The notes below the pieces were generated by a model. That model did no database searches, was not told the origin of the DNA, and worked only from the letters and a program-made list of their open reading frames with translations. This document shows, one piece after another, positions 53,230-64,000 of a stretch of DNA of 64,000 nucleotides (positions are counted from its first letter, which is position 1; the number at the start of each line of letters is the position of its first letter). The position numbers and the translations under genes were made by a program. The DNA is taken from positions 21,050 to 85,049 of the forward strand of contig VXIS01000213.1 of NCBI GenBank assembly GCA_008704415.1. Direction: 5' to 3'. The stretch comes from Sphaerosporella brunnea. Its lineage: Eukaryota > Ascomycota > Pezizomycetes > Pezizales > Pyronemataceae.

Positions 53230-56200
53230 TCGGAATCCAATTTGCTGATCAGGTTTCTGCACAAGGAACCGGAGTCCGTGGAGAGGTGTCTCCATCTCTG
53301 CTTCTCCCTCCAAGAAAAGGGCTTTGTGGTCATGTCAAAGCCAAGGTAATAAGCATACGTTGAGTGGCGGCTCCGTACATAACTGAACCACTAAAAATGG
53401 CAATTTCGGTGGAAACCAGTTCCTTGGTACCTGGGTATCTATGTATCTACCTAGTCTGACCTGCAGATACATATGTACTTGGATGTTTCTGTTTCGAGTT
53501 CGAATTTGCCACTCGGGTCGTTGAAAAACTGTACTATGCATAACCTGGCCGCACATAGGGTATATGCGGACAGCGTTTGTTGTCCTAGAAATTTTTCCAG
53601 CATAGATTTCTCAGATTGTTGGGAAAACCCTATGCAAAGCCACAGGGGCAATTTTTGGGGAATCCCACTCCCAAAAGCCAGGTGCTGTGCATGGGAGGGA
53701 TCCAACAGATCAACTTGCTGGCTGCCTAAGAATGGCAGTGAGGAGATGAGAGATGCATTTTTTTTTTTTTTTTAATTTATTTATTTCCAATCGCTTGATG
53801 CAAGCTTAAGCTGCATAGGCCCATTGTATTATCGACCGTTGCCCACCATATGGGTTGTTGGATCGTTTGAGAGAGGCTGCTGAAGCTGGAAGACGTGAGG
53901 CGTTGTGTGTATCAAAAGCTAATCGATATGGAGCGGAGGCAACCACCTATTTTCAACGTTTGAAAAGAAATAATTGGGTGTACAGAAACGTCCAAATCGT
54001 CAGGGGCTATCTTTTTGGTTGGCGGCGGCGGAGGTACTGCCAACGGAATGTGCTGGAATTGGATGTCGTGGAAGCCACCGCCATTGGTACAGGGACGTGT
54101 ACTGACGTCGGAGGCTTTTCGTTCGAAGATCGCGCCGCCCTGCGGCACTGGTGGTTTTATTTTAACCTCGACCGATCTCCACGAGGGAGACACCTGTCAC
54201 AATCACGGTTAACTGCCGTTTTGTTCTGTGTGGGGACGAACGAACGCATGACCGGATGGATTGGAAATGCGGCGAGATCACAACCGGGGCCAGCGAGCTC
54301 AGTATGTGTGTATGTGTATAAAAACGTTCCCGCTGCGCTGCCATGCGTCTGTCTGTCTGGTTGTGAAGCCCGTTCGTTGTATTTGATGGCTAGCGACAAC
54401 GCGACTGTACTGTTCGTCGTGAGTGAAGTGTCCGATGCGAGAGAAAGAGAAGCTCGCGTCGCATCCCACGCTCTAGCGCAAGCCCGGTACAGTTCTGGTG
54501 TGAAAAATGTGGTGAACCAAAGTTGAAAGTGCGGTTCGGTTGGAAAGGTTGCATGACCACTCGCTAGTTACATACGTTTTTTGCACTTTTCGAACAGCTC
54601 TGTTGCTGAGGTCACCATACATGCAGAAGACTTTACAGCTGGCACCTGCATCGTCCGCGCAGGTACATACATACTCTACTCTACCGGGCCACCAGCCAGT
54701 GGATACCTACTTAAGCTTCACCGCCGTTCGGTGCATGGAATACGCAAACCGAAAATTTGCCTTACTTACCTCGCTGTGCATAGCCATGGCGGGCCTAACC
54801 ACAACGGTCCGAGCGCAGCACCCCCGTGCCAAGCAAACTTGCGAACCATCTGCAGGTGCGAATGCTGGCGTTTTTGGCCGCATTCTTTCTGCCGTTGCTG
54901 GCTGAAAAGTTAAAACACGCTCATACTCTAGATAGATGGCTGATATAGTGCAACCCCTGGATATTATGACGTCCACCGCCATGGCTTTGATCGGGTGTGG
55001 GTGGACATAGGTAGGTATTACCAATTACCTGCACGCCTTGAATGGAGAGAAGGAAGGACCTGGCTGGGCAGCTGCTCTGCCTGTTGATCGTGTATGGCCC
55101 CAACCGGCAACGTCCCCGCACCTGAACTCAACTCCCCCCCCAAGCTCGGCTGCACCGTGCATTCTCCCCGCTCCCCAAGGGGGCACCGGCGAGTGTTGGA
55201 TCGCCTACCTACCTACACCTCCGCGCAGCATGGGGTCTGTGCGAAAATGCGCTGCCGGGCCCTCGCGCTCGGGTATCTGCGCTGAATCTATTGCGTAATC
55301 TCGTACGGGCAACTGACAGAGAGAGAGAACACGCAGCAGCAGCAACAGCAGCAGATCCCGACAAAAGCTTTTGCTCAGATGTGAGATGATCTTTTCGGAG
55401 TTTCCGTATGCGAACTATATCACCTCACCTCACCAGTGAAGCAGTTTGATTGCATCTATCTACTGGATAGAGATCACCATCATCGAATTCAGCAGTTATT
55501 GTTGCCAGGTAGTTAGATATATATGGAGTGGGTGGGGTGGGTAGCGATCAAATACCCACACCCCCGCACGACCAAACGGACGACGTCGAGCGTCTCTTTG
55601 GGCACCCTGCAGGCTCCGATCCGATCGTTGGCTACCCAGTGGCTGCGTCGGTGGTTCTCCTGCCAGCTGCAGGCAGACAACAGTTTTCCTGGCGAACCAG
55701 CCCTCCACGCGGAACCGTATGGTGGGGCTGCGTGATGCCTATGATACCAGGAACACACAGCGTCACACACACATGGATACACCCCACGAAGATTTCGTCA
55801 CAATGCTCTGAATCTTGTGATCCGTAAACGAAAACGGGCCAATGCGAAACAATTGCAGCTACCAGCCAGGATGGCCCAGCAGCCGCCCGCATTTGCTTAT
55901 CATCGGAAGAAGTTAACCTCCGCCCCCCCCCCCCCCCCCCCAAAAAAAAAGAGTAGATCCGAGAAGAGCATCATCGGATGAACACCGAGACCCATGGTGG
56001 ATATTTAGTTGAGAGCCTACCTATCAAAAAGCTCAAAGAAGATCCAGCCAGAAACAAAATCTATGTTGCAAAAAGCAAAAGCAGAAATGATCATATTTTG
56101 TGACCGCAGTGGTGGGGATTGACACCCCCCCCCAGTTCCAGGTCGAACACCTTCCTTGTTTCTGACGCGGTTATTGTCTCGTGAACACAACGAAATGCGT

Positions 56201-57308
56201 CCAGCAATCGGTAATTCTGGTAGGAATCTATGCCAGCGGTCGGTGTGCTGCTTCCTCGATAAACACAAACGATGAAGAGTTCTTTTTTTTTTCTTTCTCA
56301 CAGGAAGGGATGGATGCGCATTGCGAGAGACCAGAATCGACTTGTTCAGCTGGGCAATGTCTTGGAAAAAAAATAAAAAAAAAAAATAACAACGCCAGCA
56401 TAGACGGACTGCACCAGATTTCGGGAACGTAGCGGGAACGGGAGCGGATGAGCTGGTTGCAAGCCTCCCTGACGTGGCCACAAGTGAAGCGCCAGAGGGG
56501 GCACGGTGCCAAGTCTTATGTATAATTTGATTGATTTTCGGCTGGGGGGGGGGGTCGCATAGGATGTTTCGGTCGCGAGCCGAAGTCGGTTCGGCTGTTT
56601 TGCGGGCAGAAAGGCAGCAGTGACAGGGGGGCTAGACTGCATCGGTCAGATAGCGTGGAAAGTGAGGCGTTTGGTTTGTGCGACGTTGCCTGGTGGGCTC
56701 TATCTTAGGCCAGGGACGCCTGCGTATGACGCTATCAAACCACCGTCCACTCTATCTCGAGACGCCGCGAAAAATTCGAAAACAACTTTCCTTCGGTAAG
56801 CCCCGGGAGAGAGAGATGGCTGCGAGCTCAACCATCGATGAGGATTGCCCAAACGCTTCTGCGCCGGCAAGTTTGCGCCACTTCACATTTCGGTCCACGA
56901 TTTCGCGACGGAGGCCTGTGTGATGCACCTCAATGTTCGCCGTGTTCTGATCTAATCTGATCTGATCGATGACTCCGGGTCCACGCCCCTCGACCCGGAT
57001 ACCTATCGATGCAGCACGAGGAACCGAAGCGTACCCGCGCCACCACGCGGGGACACGAATATGTCTCACAACACGTCGTTCGGCAGCGGAGGTCACCGGA
57101 GCGTCAAATCGACACATATCGGACATTTTCTTTGCACTTTGCGATTCAGGCGGCGCTACGGGCGCTCCGCGCAACAAGGCGAGCTTGTCGGTGTGCAAAG
57201 TGAACGGTGGAAATTTGGAAAGGTGGAAATGTGGAAGCTAGTTTATCCCAGGCGGGATGTAATCACCAACACACAACAGGCCCATATGCATGTCGAGTTC
57301 AGACTTTC

Positions 57309-57346
57309 CTCACATATCTCACATATCTCACATATCTCACATATCA
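57309..57346 (+). repeat. ATATCTCAC tandem repeat
   Basis: Four copies of a 9-bp unit in the upstream region of the zinc-finger gene. Confidence 0.75.
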
Positions 57347-58862
57347 TCTCTTCGTTCCCACTGCAGTTGCCGGGTGAAGTGTCTCTCTCCCGCCTCTCTC
57401 GAAAGCTAGGATAGAATACATATCAAGGCGACTGACTAGCCGAACAAACGGCATGGTCCGCCAGGTGTGTTCGAATCGAGGCGCGTTGGCAGCCTCTGGG
57501 CGGTGGTGGCACTATGGGGAATTCGAATATCTGCAGCGAAGAGGGAGACTTTTGGCATGCATGTAGACGCCGCCAAAAACGCTCCAAAGTGCGACCTGCT
57601 CAAAGTGCGACCTACTTTCGTCTTGCCGCAACACGCTTCTGCCTTCTCCCCCTGTTTGCTGCCTTCTTTCTGCCCCCACACCAGCAGCGCCGCTCGCCTC
57701 ACAATCGATCTGAGCAACCGCCCTCGATCGTCGAATCTCGAACACCCTCCTACTACCGCCCCCCCCCCCAACCGGCCAGAAGCCCCTCTCCGCGACTCCC
57801 CACTCTCTCCGGCTCCCACTCCCACCCCCCCCCCCCCCACTTCTCCCCTCCCGTTACTCCCCCTCCCGGTTTCCCTATCGTTCGACCGAAAATTGATTAA
57901 TTGCTCTCTATCTTCGTGCTCCGTGCGCTGGGAAGAACATTCTCTGCTTCTGCTTCTTCTTCGCTCGTGTTCCGTGTGTTCATCACTTTCGAACTCCACC
58001 ACCCACAACCCCCTTCCCCGTCACTTGATACAAAAGAGAAAAAGGCTGCCTGTGCGAACTTTCCTCTCCACCTCGCCGCCTGCAGTACGACTCACCCAGG
58101 AGGTCGGAATTCCCAGCAGCAAAGCAACGGCCCCTCCCCAATCCCCGAATGCGCACCACGCGTCCTGCCCGAACGCGGCTCCTGCTCCATTGATTGGACT
58201 CCTTGACGACCACGTCCGGACCCGATCCGACGAAATTGTCGCAGCCCGCCAAAACGGTTTCAGCGCAATTCCGACGAAACGAACTGTAGCGCCTCTCCCT
58301 CGAGGCAGCAAACTCTGCTCTCCCTCCCTCCCTCCCTCCCTCCCAAGGCTGGCCGACCGGGTGACGTGACAACCGTAGACCTCGTGTCACAGCTCCATTT
58401 CGTTTCCGACCAACGAGAGGAGCGAAACCCATACACCAACTTCTGCGACAGTCCAACCCTGAGAGGCCTTGTTGTTGGGGCTGCACACGTCCGGGCTTGC
58501 TCACAAATAGCAGGAGCAGGTTGCAGGTTGTGCGGGAGAGTGAAGGGTGTGAAGAGTGCCGTTTTTCTGCCATCGTCTTGCTCTGCGAACAGGAGCATCA
58601 TCACACCTCGACCAACCTTTCCAACGCAATCCACCTCTTCCTCGACATAAAAAACATATATAAAAAAGCAAAAAGCAAGAAAAAAATTGGTTTGGTGTAT
58701 TTATTGTCCCGCCGCACTCCATACCTTGCTATTCTCAGCGAGCAGTTTCCGTGCAGCCCTCGGAGTTGTGTTTTTCGGTCCCGAGGCTCTAGCGTTGAGC
58801 ACTGAGCCCACGGCAATCGAGGGATTCAGTCATTTTGCATGCGCAGAGGAAGGACTCCCACA

Positions 58863-61707
58863 ATGAACGCTATGGCGGAAGCCACTATGGGACCACGCCG
58901 TCGTGCAGACCATATGGCTGTTCACAGCCTCTTGAACGGTCCCAGTGATGAAGGGCCGCCACACAAATGTCAGCGCACCGGCGTGGATCGCGATGTTTGG
59001 GGCCCAAGGAACAAGGAGGCGATGGCTACCTTCGAAAGCCCAGGCCAACATTTGCCTCCACCGCCGCCAATGGGGCCTCCTGGTGCTCAGAATACTCCAC
59101 GGATTCAGAATATGCTGAACACTCCTGAGCCGGAAAAGGGGCCCCCTTCTACAGGAGACAAGAGAGTAGGATGTGGCTCGACAATATCAAAGATTATTTG
59201 CGAGACATGTGGCGAAGGCTTTACTTGTGACTCGCTGCTACGGTATGCGGCTTTTCGATAGCAAAATCTAATTACACTTTATTGTTTTTCTTTTGTTTCA
59301 TTTTTTCATATGACCCCTTCGTTTTAATTATTGTGTCTTTTCACGAGCTAATGTTCGCCTTCAAGAAAACATCAAGCAAAACATACAAAACCATTCAAGT
59401 GCAAGCAAAAGGGATGCGAGCGACAGGTTTCCGGTTTCACATCTCCGAACGATCTCAAACGTCACGAAAATTCAGTCCATAAGGGCACCAAAGGGCCCGC
59501 AGTAGGTTTCAATTGCATCTATGACCATTGCAGGGACCGAAACAAAATATACTTCCGATTGGATAATTTCCGAAACCATTTGAAGAAGCTTCATAGCACA
59601 AGGGATCCGCGGGGCATGAATACTTTTCTAAAGCAGTGGGTGTTCCTTCGCCCTGGGCTTAGAATATTTTTGGAACAGAAAAGTAACCGTTTGCTTCACC
59701 GCTTGTTGTGAATTAGGGCAGAATCAGAATGTCGGGTTGAGGTAAGCCCGGAAGATGTACACCAAGAGTCCGCTTCAGAGACGAATTGTTCGTCCGTCCG
59801 ATCTCGGAAAAATGGTGGTTCCGTTTCTATCTCTCAACGCAAATCTAAGAAGCTCCAGTGGGTTGTAACCAAGGTCGACAATGGTAATCTTCATCGTCCT
59901 AGGCCCGCGTACTACGGCCCATTGGAAGAAGATAGCTCCGACAGTGCCATGGATGTGGACCGTTCAGACATTGAGGCCACGAGCCCAGGAGCCCGAGGAA
60001 CCGCAGGCATGCCGCCGATCTCCCCCGGACTGCCAAACCAAGTTCCTGGGTCTCCAATCCCACAGGACCATAGACGCTGGCCGTCAGTTGTGCCGCCCCA
60101 GGATAGTGAGGCACTCGCTGCGCGGAAGAAGCGAATGCAGGAACTTGAATCCCGGATGACCGAAACGAAGTGCCTGTTGGAAGGGATGCGAGCGGAATAT
60201 GACAAACTCTATAGCGAGAACCTAAGAGAGCTACAAGCTCGTGGACAGCAACTCACTGGGCCCCAGATGCCTGGCCCGGAATATGCACCCGGAAGGGGGA
60301 ATCCTCAGGATAACAGGTCCGCGGCATTGAATCCTAGGACACTAGAGGAGTATCAAGCCAGCAACGGCGAGGCCATCAATCGGTATGTTCAACAGAGCCC
60401 GACGGAAGAGCCCGGCCCACATCCATTCATGCCGCGTACCAAGGGACCTAAAAGGGGAGGCAGTGGTGGTAGTAACAGGCATGACTCCGGTCCAGAGCCA
60501 GTGAACAGCATGCTTTCTCCTCCGGAGACCGTAGCGTCTCCACCCGGAGAACAACCGATCGTACCAGCGGGCCTTCGCACGCAGCAAGGCCGGAGGAATT
60601 CGATACCCTCTGTCCCTCATCCTTCGAGCGTGCCTCGGCAGCATATTCCGGCGCCTGTGGTCAAATCAACCAATGGTAATTCTGGAACGCGCAACACCAA
60701 CGGCGGGCCCGAGAAAACGGTCAAGTGCTTGCACCCTGGTTGCAAGAGCAAATTCGCAAGGGAGAGTGAATTGAGGTATGTGTTCTGTCTACTTGGAAGT
60801 AAAATTGCAAGTTGGTCTAAGATCTGTGGCAGGAAACATCGAAAGCGCCACACGAGGCCATACGGATGCACAGCACGATACTGCCAGAAACAATTTGGGT
60901 CCAAGAACGATTGGAAACGTCACGAAAACAGTCAACACCACAGACTGGAATGTTGGAAATGCAGTGTCCCGGTGCCCCCTTACAACGCTGGAGATGTGTG
61001 CAAAGCGGTGCACTTCCGGAAGGAGAACTTCGTGAATCATCTCAAGTCCAACCTGCACTGTATGAAGGATGACCAGGAGATCAAGGGATGGGCCGAAAAG
61101 GCATATATCGGTGGCAGCAACCACCATGTGTTCTGGTGCGGCTTCTGTTACGACGATACCACTGGGAACCAGGGTAAGATTATTCGCTTGAAGAATCATG
61201 GACTTAGTGGATGGGATGAGCGGTTCGACCATCTTGGGTCCCATTTTGAGCAAGGGCAGAGCATCCGGCAGTATGTATACCCGGAAGAGGGTGCAGGGGT
61301 TGGTGATGATTGCACGAGCTTTTCGGACGAGGAGACCGACGAGGAAGAGTCGGTTGAAGGGCAGGAATCTCCCTCTCTGCTGCACCAACTGGCCACCGCG
61401 GCATCTTCGATTGCCCAGTCAGGCAATACTGCTGCCGACCAACACGAAAGGCTCAGCGCTGCAAAGGTGAACTTTGGGCGCGATGACGCCGGGACGCGTG
61501 ATTCTCGGAAACTTGCGTGGTACTGTGTATGTTCCTTCCATGAGCAGCTAGAGTGTGGAACTCGGCTGACTATGATAACAGTGCCAATGCATACAATATC
61601 GCCAGAACTCTCATCCATTTCTATATGAGCTTCATCCAAGCTGTCTGTCTTGCGATCACCAACGTTGCTCAGCTTGTGTTCGTCAAAAGATAAAAGAGTT
61701 GGGCTGA
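58863..61707 (+). CDS. Multi-C2H2 zinc-finger protein with C-terminal CCHC-type module
   Basis: Five exons, 58863-59242, 59366-59635, 59717-60775, 60833-61526 and 61582-61707, give 842 residues. Exon 1 ends inside the first finger: CETCGEGFTCDSLLRKHQAKH, then CKQKGC...SPNDLKRHENSVH and a third, CIYDHC...FRNHLKKLH. After a coiled coil and a long Pro/Ser/Gly-rich linker a second set appears: CLHPGCKSKFARESELR-KHRKRH and CTARYCQKQFGSKNDWKRH plus ENSQH, interrupted by a 57-nt in-frame intron. The two pairs are alike and look duplicated. Exon 5 completes WYCCQC with LHPSCLSCDHQRCSACVRQK, a C-x2-C...C-x2-C-x-H-x2-C-x2-C zinc module. A nuclear DNA- or protein-binding regulator is likely; target unknown. 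An upstream in-frame ATG lies at 58839. Confidence 0.8.
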
Positions 61708-63349
61708 TATGATAGCCTTGGATTGATTGGAGGCTACACTGCTTGGGGCGGCCTGCATCACTGTATATACGAGGCGAGACGAAGATGCTGCTGCTTTTTA
61801 TAGAGGGTTTATCGTGTAACTTTCACTCCTTTGCACATTTTCTGTATTTCTTTTTGTTTATGGGTGGCTTTGTTTGGCTTTGTTTGGCTTTGTTTGGCTT
61901 TGGCTTTGGCTTTTTTTTTTCTGTTTTTTTTTTTTCTTTTCTGTTTTCTGTTTTCTGTTTTCTTTCTTTTCTGTTTTCTTTCTTTTTTACTGCGGGGATT
62001 GATTGGATTATAAACGGACTGGGGCGGAAACTGTGCTTTTTGCTTGTTTTGGTATAGTTACACGGAATCGGCGAGGTTGCGCTGATGATGAGGGATGATG
62101 GAACGACGATAATGATGGTAATTTAGATGCATGAGCGGTGAATTGAATTAGGAAATCTTTCTTCTCGGGTGGAGAGTACGAGGATCATCTTCCATAGCTC
62201 GCATCGTCTCGAGTGATATGTTTCGGGAGATACAAATCTGCCATGGGGGCATGTGATGTCTTGTTTCAGGGAGACACACCTGCAGGATGACGGCAGGCAG
62301 GCTGTCAGGCAGACGTGAGCTTCTACCGTTACGTGCTCAATGCGCAGGGAGGAGGAGGAGGAGGAGGACCCTAGGAGGGAGGGACACACACGGCGGGGCG
62401 CCGGAGCTCGAGGTAGTTACCGGCCGGTGTGCGCAGCCGCAGCCGCAGTCCTGCGTACATCATACCATACCGCTCGCTCGCTGGCCCCTCTTGGCCAGTG
62501 CTGGAAGGAGACGTGCGTGGTTGATGTTGGTCTCTGCACACACACACACACTCTCTCTTCCGCATCTGCTTCCTTTCTTTCTTTCTTTCTGTGCGTTTTG
62601 TGTGGCGTGTGGTGTGTGGTGTGGCGTGTGGTGTGTGTGTGTGGTGTGTGTATGTGTTTTTGAGGCTGACTGCCACGGCGTGGGCGGGCGATTGTAATAC
62701 CTACATGTACTATATGTATTCTATGCATGGCCGGGGGGCCCGCCCGCGCAACGTTTTTTTTTTTTTTTTTTTTTTCTTTTTTCTTTTTTTTTCTTTTTTT
62801 TTTTTAGGTTCTGGAGGGGGGTTCTGGAAAGATTCCTAATGCGGGTAGAGGCTGTAGCGTGGGTTCGAGCTAGCCAACTAACTGAACTGTGCGAGGCTGC
62901 TGCTGCTGTGGGCGAGGCTGCTGCTGTGTGTGGCGAGGCTGCGATGGAAGAAGGTGGTTTTCGGAGTTGGGAAGGGCTAGAGAAAGGAGGGAAGAAAGGA
63001 AAGGAAGGCTTATGTATTGTAGTGCTTGCTATAGCGTCCGCGATACTTGGGCGTGCGCTGTTGGCTGTGGGGGGCTAGGTGGCGGTGATGGTGGTGATGG
63101 TGATGGTGTGGGCTTGATGCTGCTGTTAACGTTGCTGTCACTATTCGTCCGAAGGAAGGAAGGAACGAACACACACACACACACGGCGCGCACACTGCAG
63201 CTGGGGGGGAAGTAGCTTGGATCGAAATTGTGAGCTTTTTTTTTTATTTTTTTTTTGGGGGGTTTTTTTTTTTCGGTGTGCGCAATTGGTCAATTGCTGT
63301 GCTTTTAGGGTTTTATTACCGGGTATCGCGCGCGCGCTCGCTCGACGCT

Positions 63350-63391
<42 letters not shown>

Positions 63392-63779
63392 CAATTGATT
63401 GCTACTAATAGCTAGCTAGCTAGCTTGGGAGCGAGCGCGTATCGATGAGATGGATGGATGGATGATGTCGTGGCTGGACTGGGCTGGGCTGGGGGCCGCC
63501 AGGAACCTGCGGTGCGGCTCTGGTCAATGCTATGATGTAATGCTATGTATAACTATGTATACTACTATGGGGTACTATGGGGTTACTATAGAAGCATGCG
63601 CCAATAGATTGCGCAGCATCCACGAGCTGGAGCTCAGAATCGAAGCTCCGAAAGAATGGATTCGAGAGATTCCGGGGAGCTACCTATGAAGTTTTGCGGC
63701 CAACCAGCCGCAACGTGAACGTTGGTTGACTGACACACACACACAGCGTATTAGCTGCAGACCATCGAAGATCCAGTTG

Positions 63780-63810
<31 letters not shown>

Positions 63811-64000
63811 TTAATATATGTGAGAAGAAGAAGGGGAAAAAAAAAAAAAAGAAAGAAACGGCTCGGAACGACGTAAGGGGTCGAGGAACCGGGGGAGGGC
63901 TTTGGAAACTGTGATTGCCACGACGAAGATCTACTCTATCTAGAAGGGTAAAGAAGGGTAGGCGCGCCGTGCTTTTGCTTGTACCCTATGTATCAATTGC
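61708..64000. other. Low-complexity right end
   Basis: No gene is supported. It has T-rich pseudo-repeats (TTTGGCTTTG, TTTCTGTTTTC) at 61865-61990, (GT)n stretches near 62600-62650, a T-rich run at 62754-62804, GATG and ATGG repeats, (GATT)n at 63348-63392, a TAGCTAGCTAGC palindromic run at 63409-63424, and T/A tracts near 63790-63860. Confidence 0.45.
63348..63392 (+). repeat. (GATT)n microsatellite
   Basis: About eleven tandem GATT tetramers followed by an interrupted GCAATTGATTG. Confidence 0.85.

Larger units (their letters stand above)
50832..58862. other. 8-kb gene-free region upstream of the zinc-finger gene
   Basis: I find no frame with family similarity or intron-consistent structure. 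Two longer plus-strand frames (53855-54526 and 57467-58369) have no recognisable domain and the second is low-complexity. The region is packed with simple tracts: (TTG)n at 51411-51438, C10-C14 runs at 51421, 51852, 52096, 52545 and 55923, A31 at 53197, a T18 run at 53757, CAG/CAA at 55334-55354, (ATATCTCAC)4 near 57311, and (CCCT)n at 58319-58342. From about 57.6 to 58.4 kb it is strongly CT-rich, as in fungal core promoters. It is best read as extended regulatory DNA and 5' leader of the gene at 58863. Confidence 0.5.

Noticed and set aside
53855..54526. 223-codon plus-strand frame
   Set aside because: Biased, non-family-like composition; no intron-consistent extension and no motif.
57450..57490. 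GTTCGAATC, resembling a tRNA B box
   Set aside because: No matching A box, acceptor stem or anticodon arm nearby; no tRNA gene was found in the window.
57467..58369. 300-codon plus-strand frame upstream of the zinc-finger gene
   Set aside because: Low-complexity Pro/Ser/Thr sequence from CT-rich DNA, no recognisable domain, more likely leader or promoter.
51000..58800. Possible secondary-metabolite or effector gene in the gene-poor region
   Set aside because: No frame shows a signal peptide plus conserved domain, and no polyketide or peptide synthetase motifs occur.

Overview
The window is nuclear DNA from a filamentous ascomycete (Pezizomycotina). Genes are compact and separated by AT/CT-rich spacers. 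Most carry introns of 44 to 85 nt with GCTRAY-type branch points, and the gene set includes a Crb2/Rad9-like checkpoint protein, Swa2/auxilin, a Mnn2-type mannosyltransferase and F-box/ankyrin proteins. Gene models were built by hand-splicing open frames and checking reading phase at every junction; none has been confirmed by RNA or database search.

Layout. 1-2.4 kb (-): a J-domain, membrane and FAD-oxidoreductase fusion, cut by the window edge. 2.8-3.9 kb: relic of a Copia-type gag plus a dispersed repeat. 4.7-6.65 kb (-): zinc metallopeptidase. 7.2-11.2 kb (-): BRCT checkpoint mediator. 11.46-12.58 kb: a 1.1-kb terminal-inverted-repeat element. 12.8-13.8 kb (-): proteasome subunit beta 1, sharing a short promoter with 14.0-16.8 kb (+) auxilin. 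18.1-19.6 kb (+): Xaa-Pro aminopeptidase. 21.4-22.7 kb: two small genes. 23.2-27.2 kb (-): triple-AAA (CbxX-like) protein. 27.5-29.2 kb: two MITE-like elements and a PIF/Harbinger transposase relic. 29.5-32.9 kb: divergent REX1-like exonuclease and SH3BGR-like gene. 33.7-51 kb: four F-box/ankyrin genes, all on the minus strand, interspersed with a nucleotidyltransferase-like gene, repeat debris (LINE, MITE), a small membrane protein gene, an Mnn2-family mannosyltransferase, a secreted FAD-linked oxidase and an intact Copia-derived gag/protease ORF whose protease site is inactivated. 51-58.8 kb: no credible gene, rich in simple repeats, lying upstream of a five-exon multi-C2H2 zinc-finger gene (58.9-61.7 kb, +). 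61.7-64 kb: low-complexity sequence.

Most genes are housekeeping (proteolysis, RNA processing, vesicle uncoating, checkpoint, glycosylation) and do not form an obvious pathway cluster. The accessory character lies in the F-box/ankyrin set, the retroelement-derived gene, the J/FAD fusion, the triple-AAA protein, and the zinc-finger gene with its very large upstream region.
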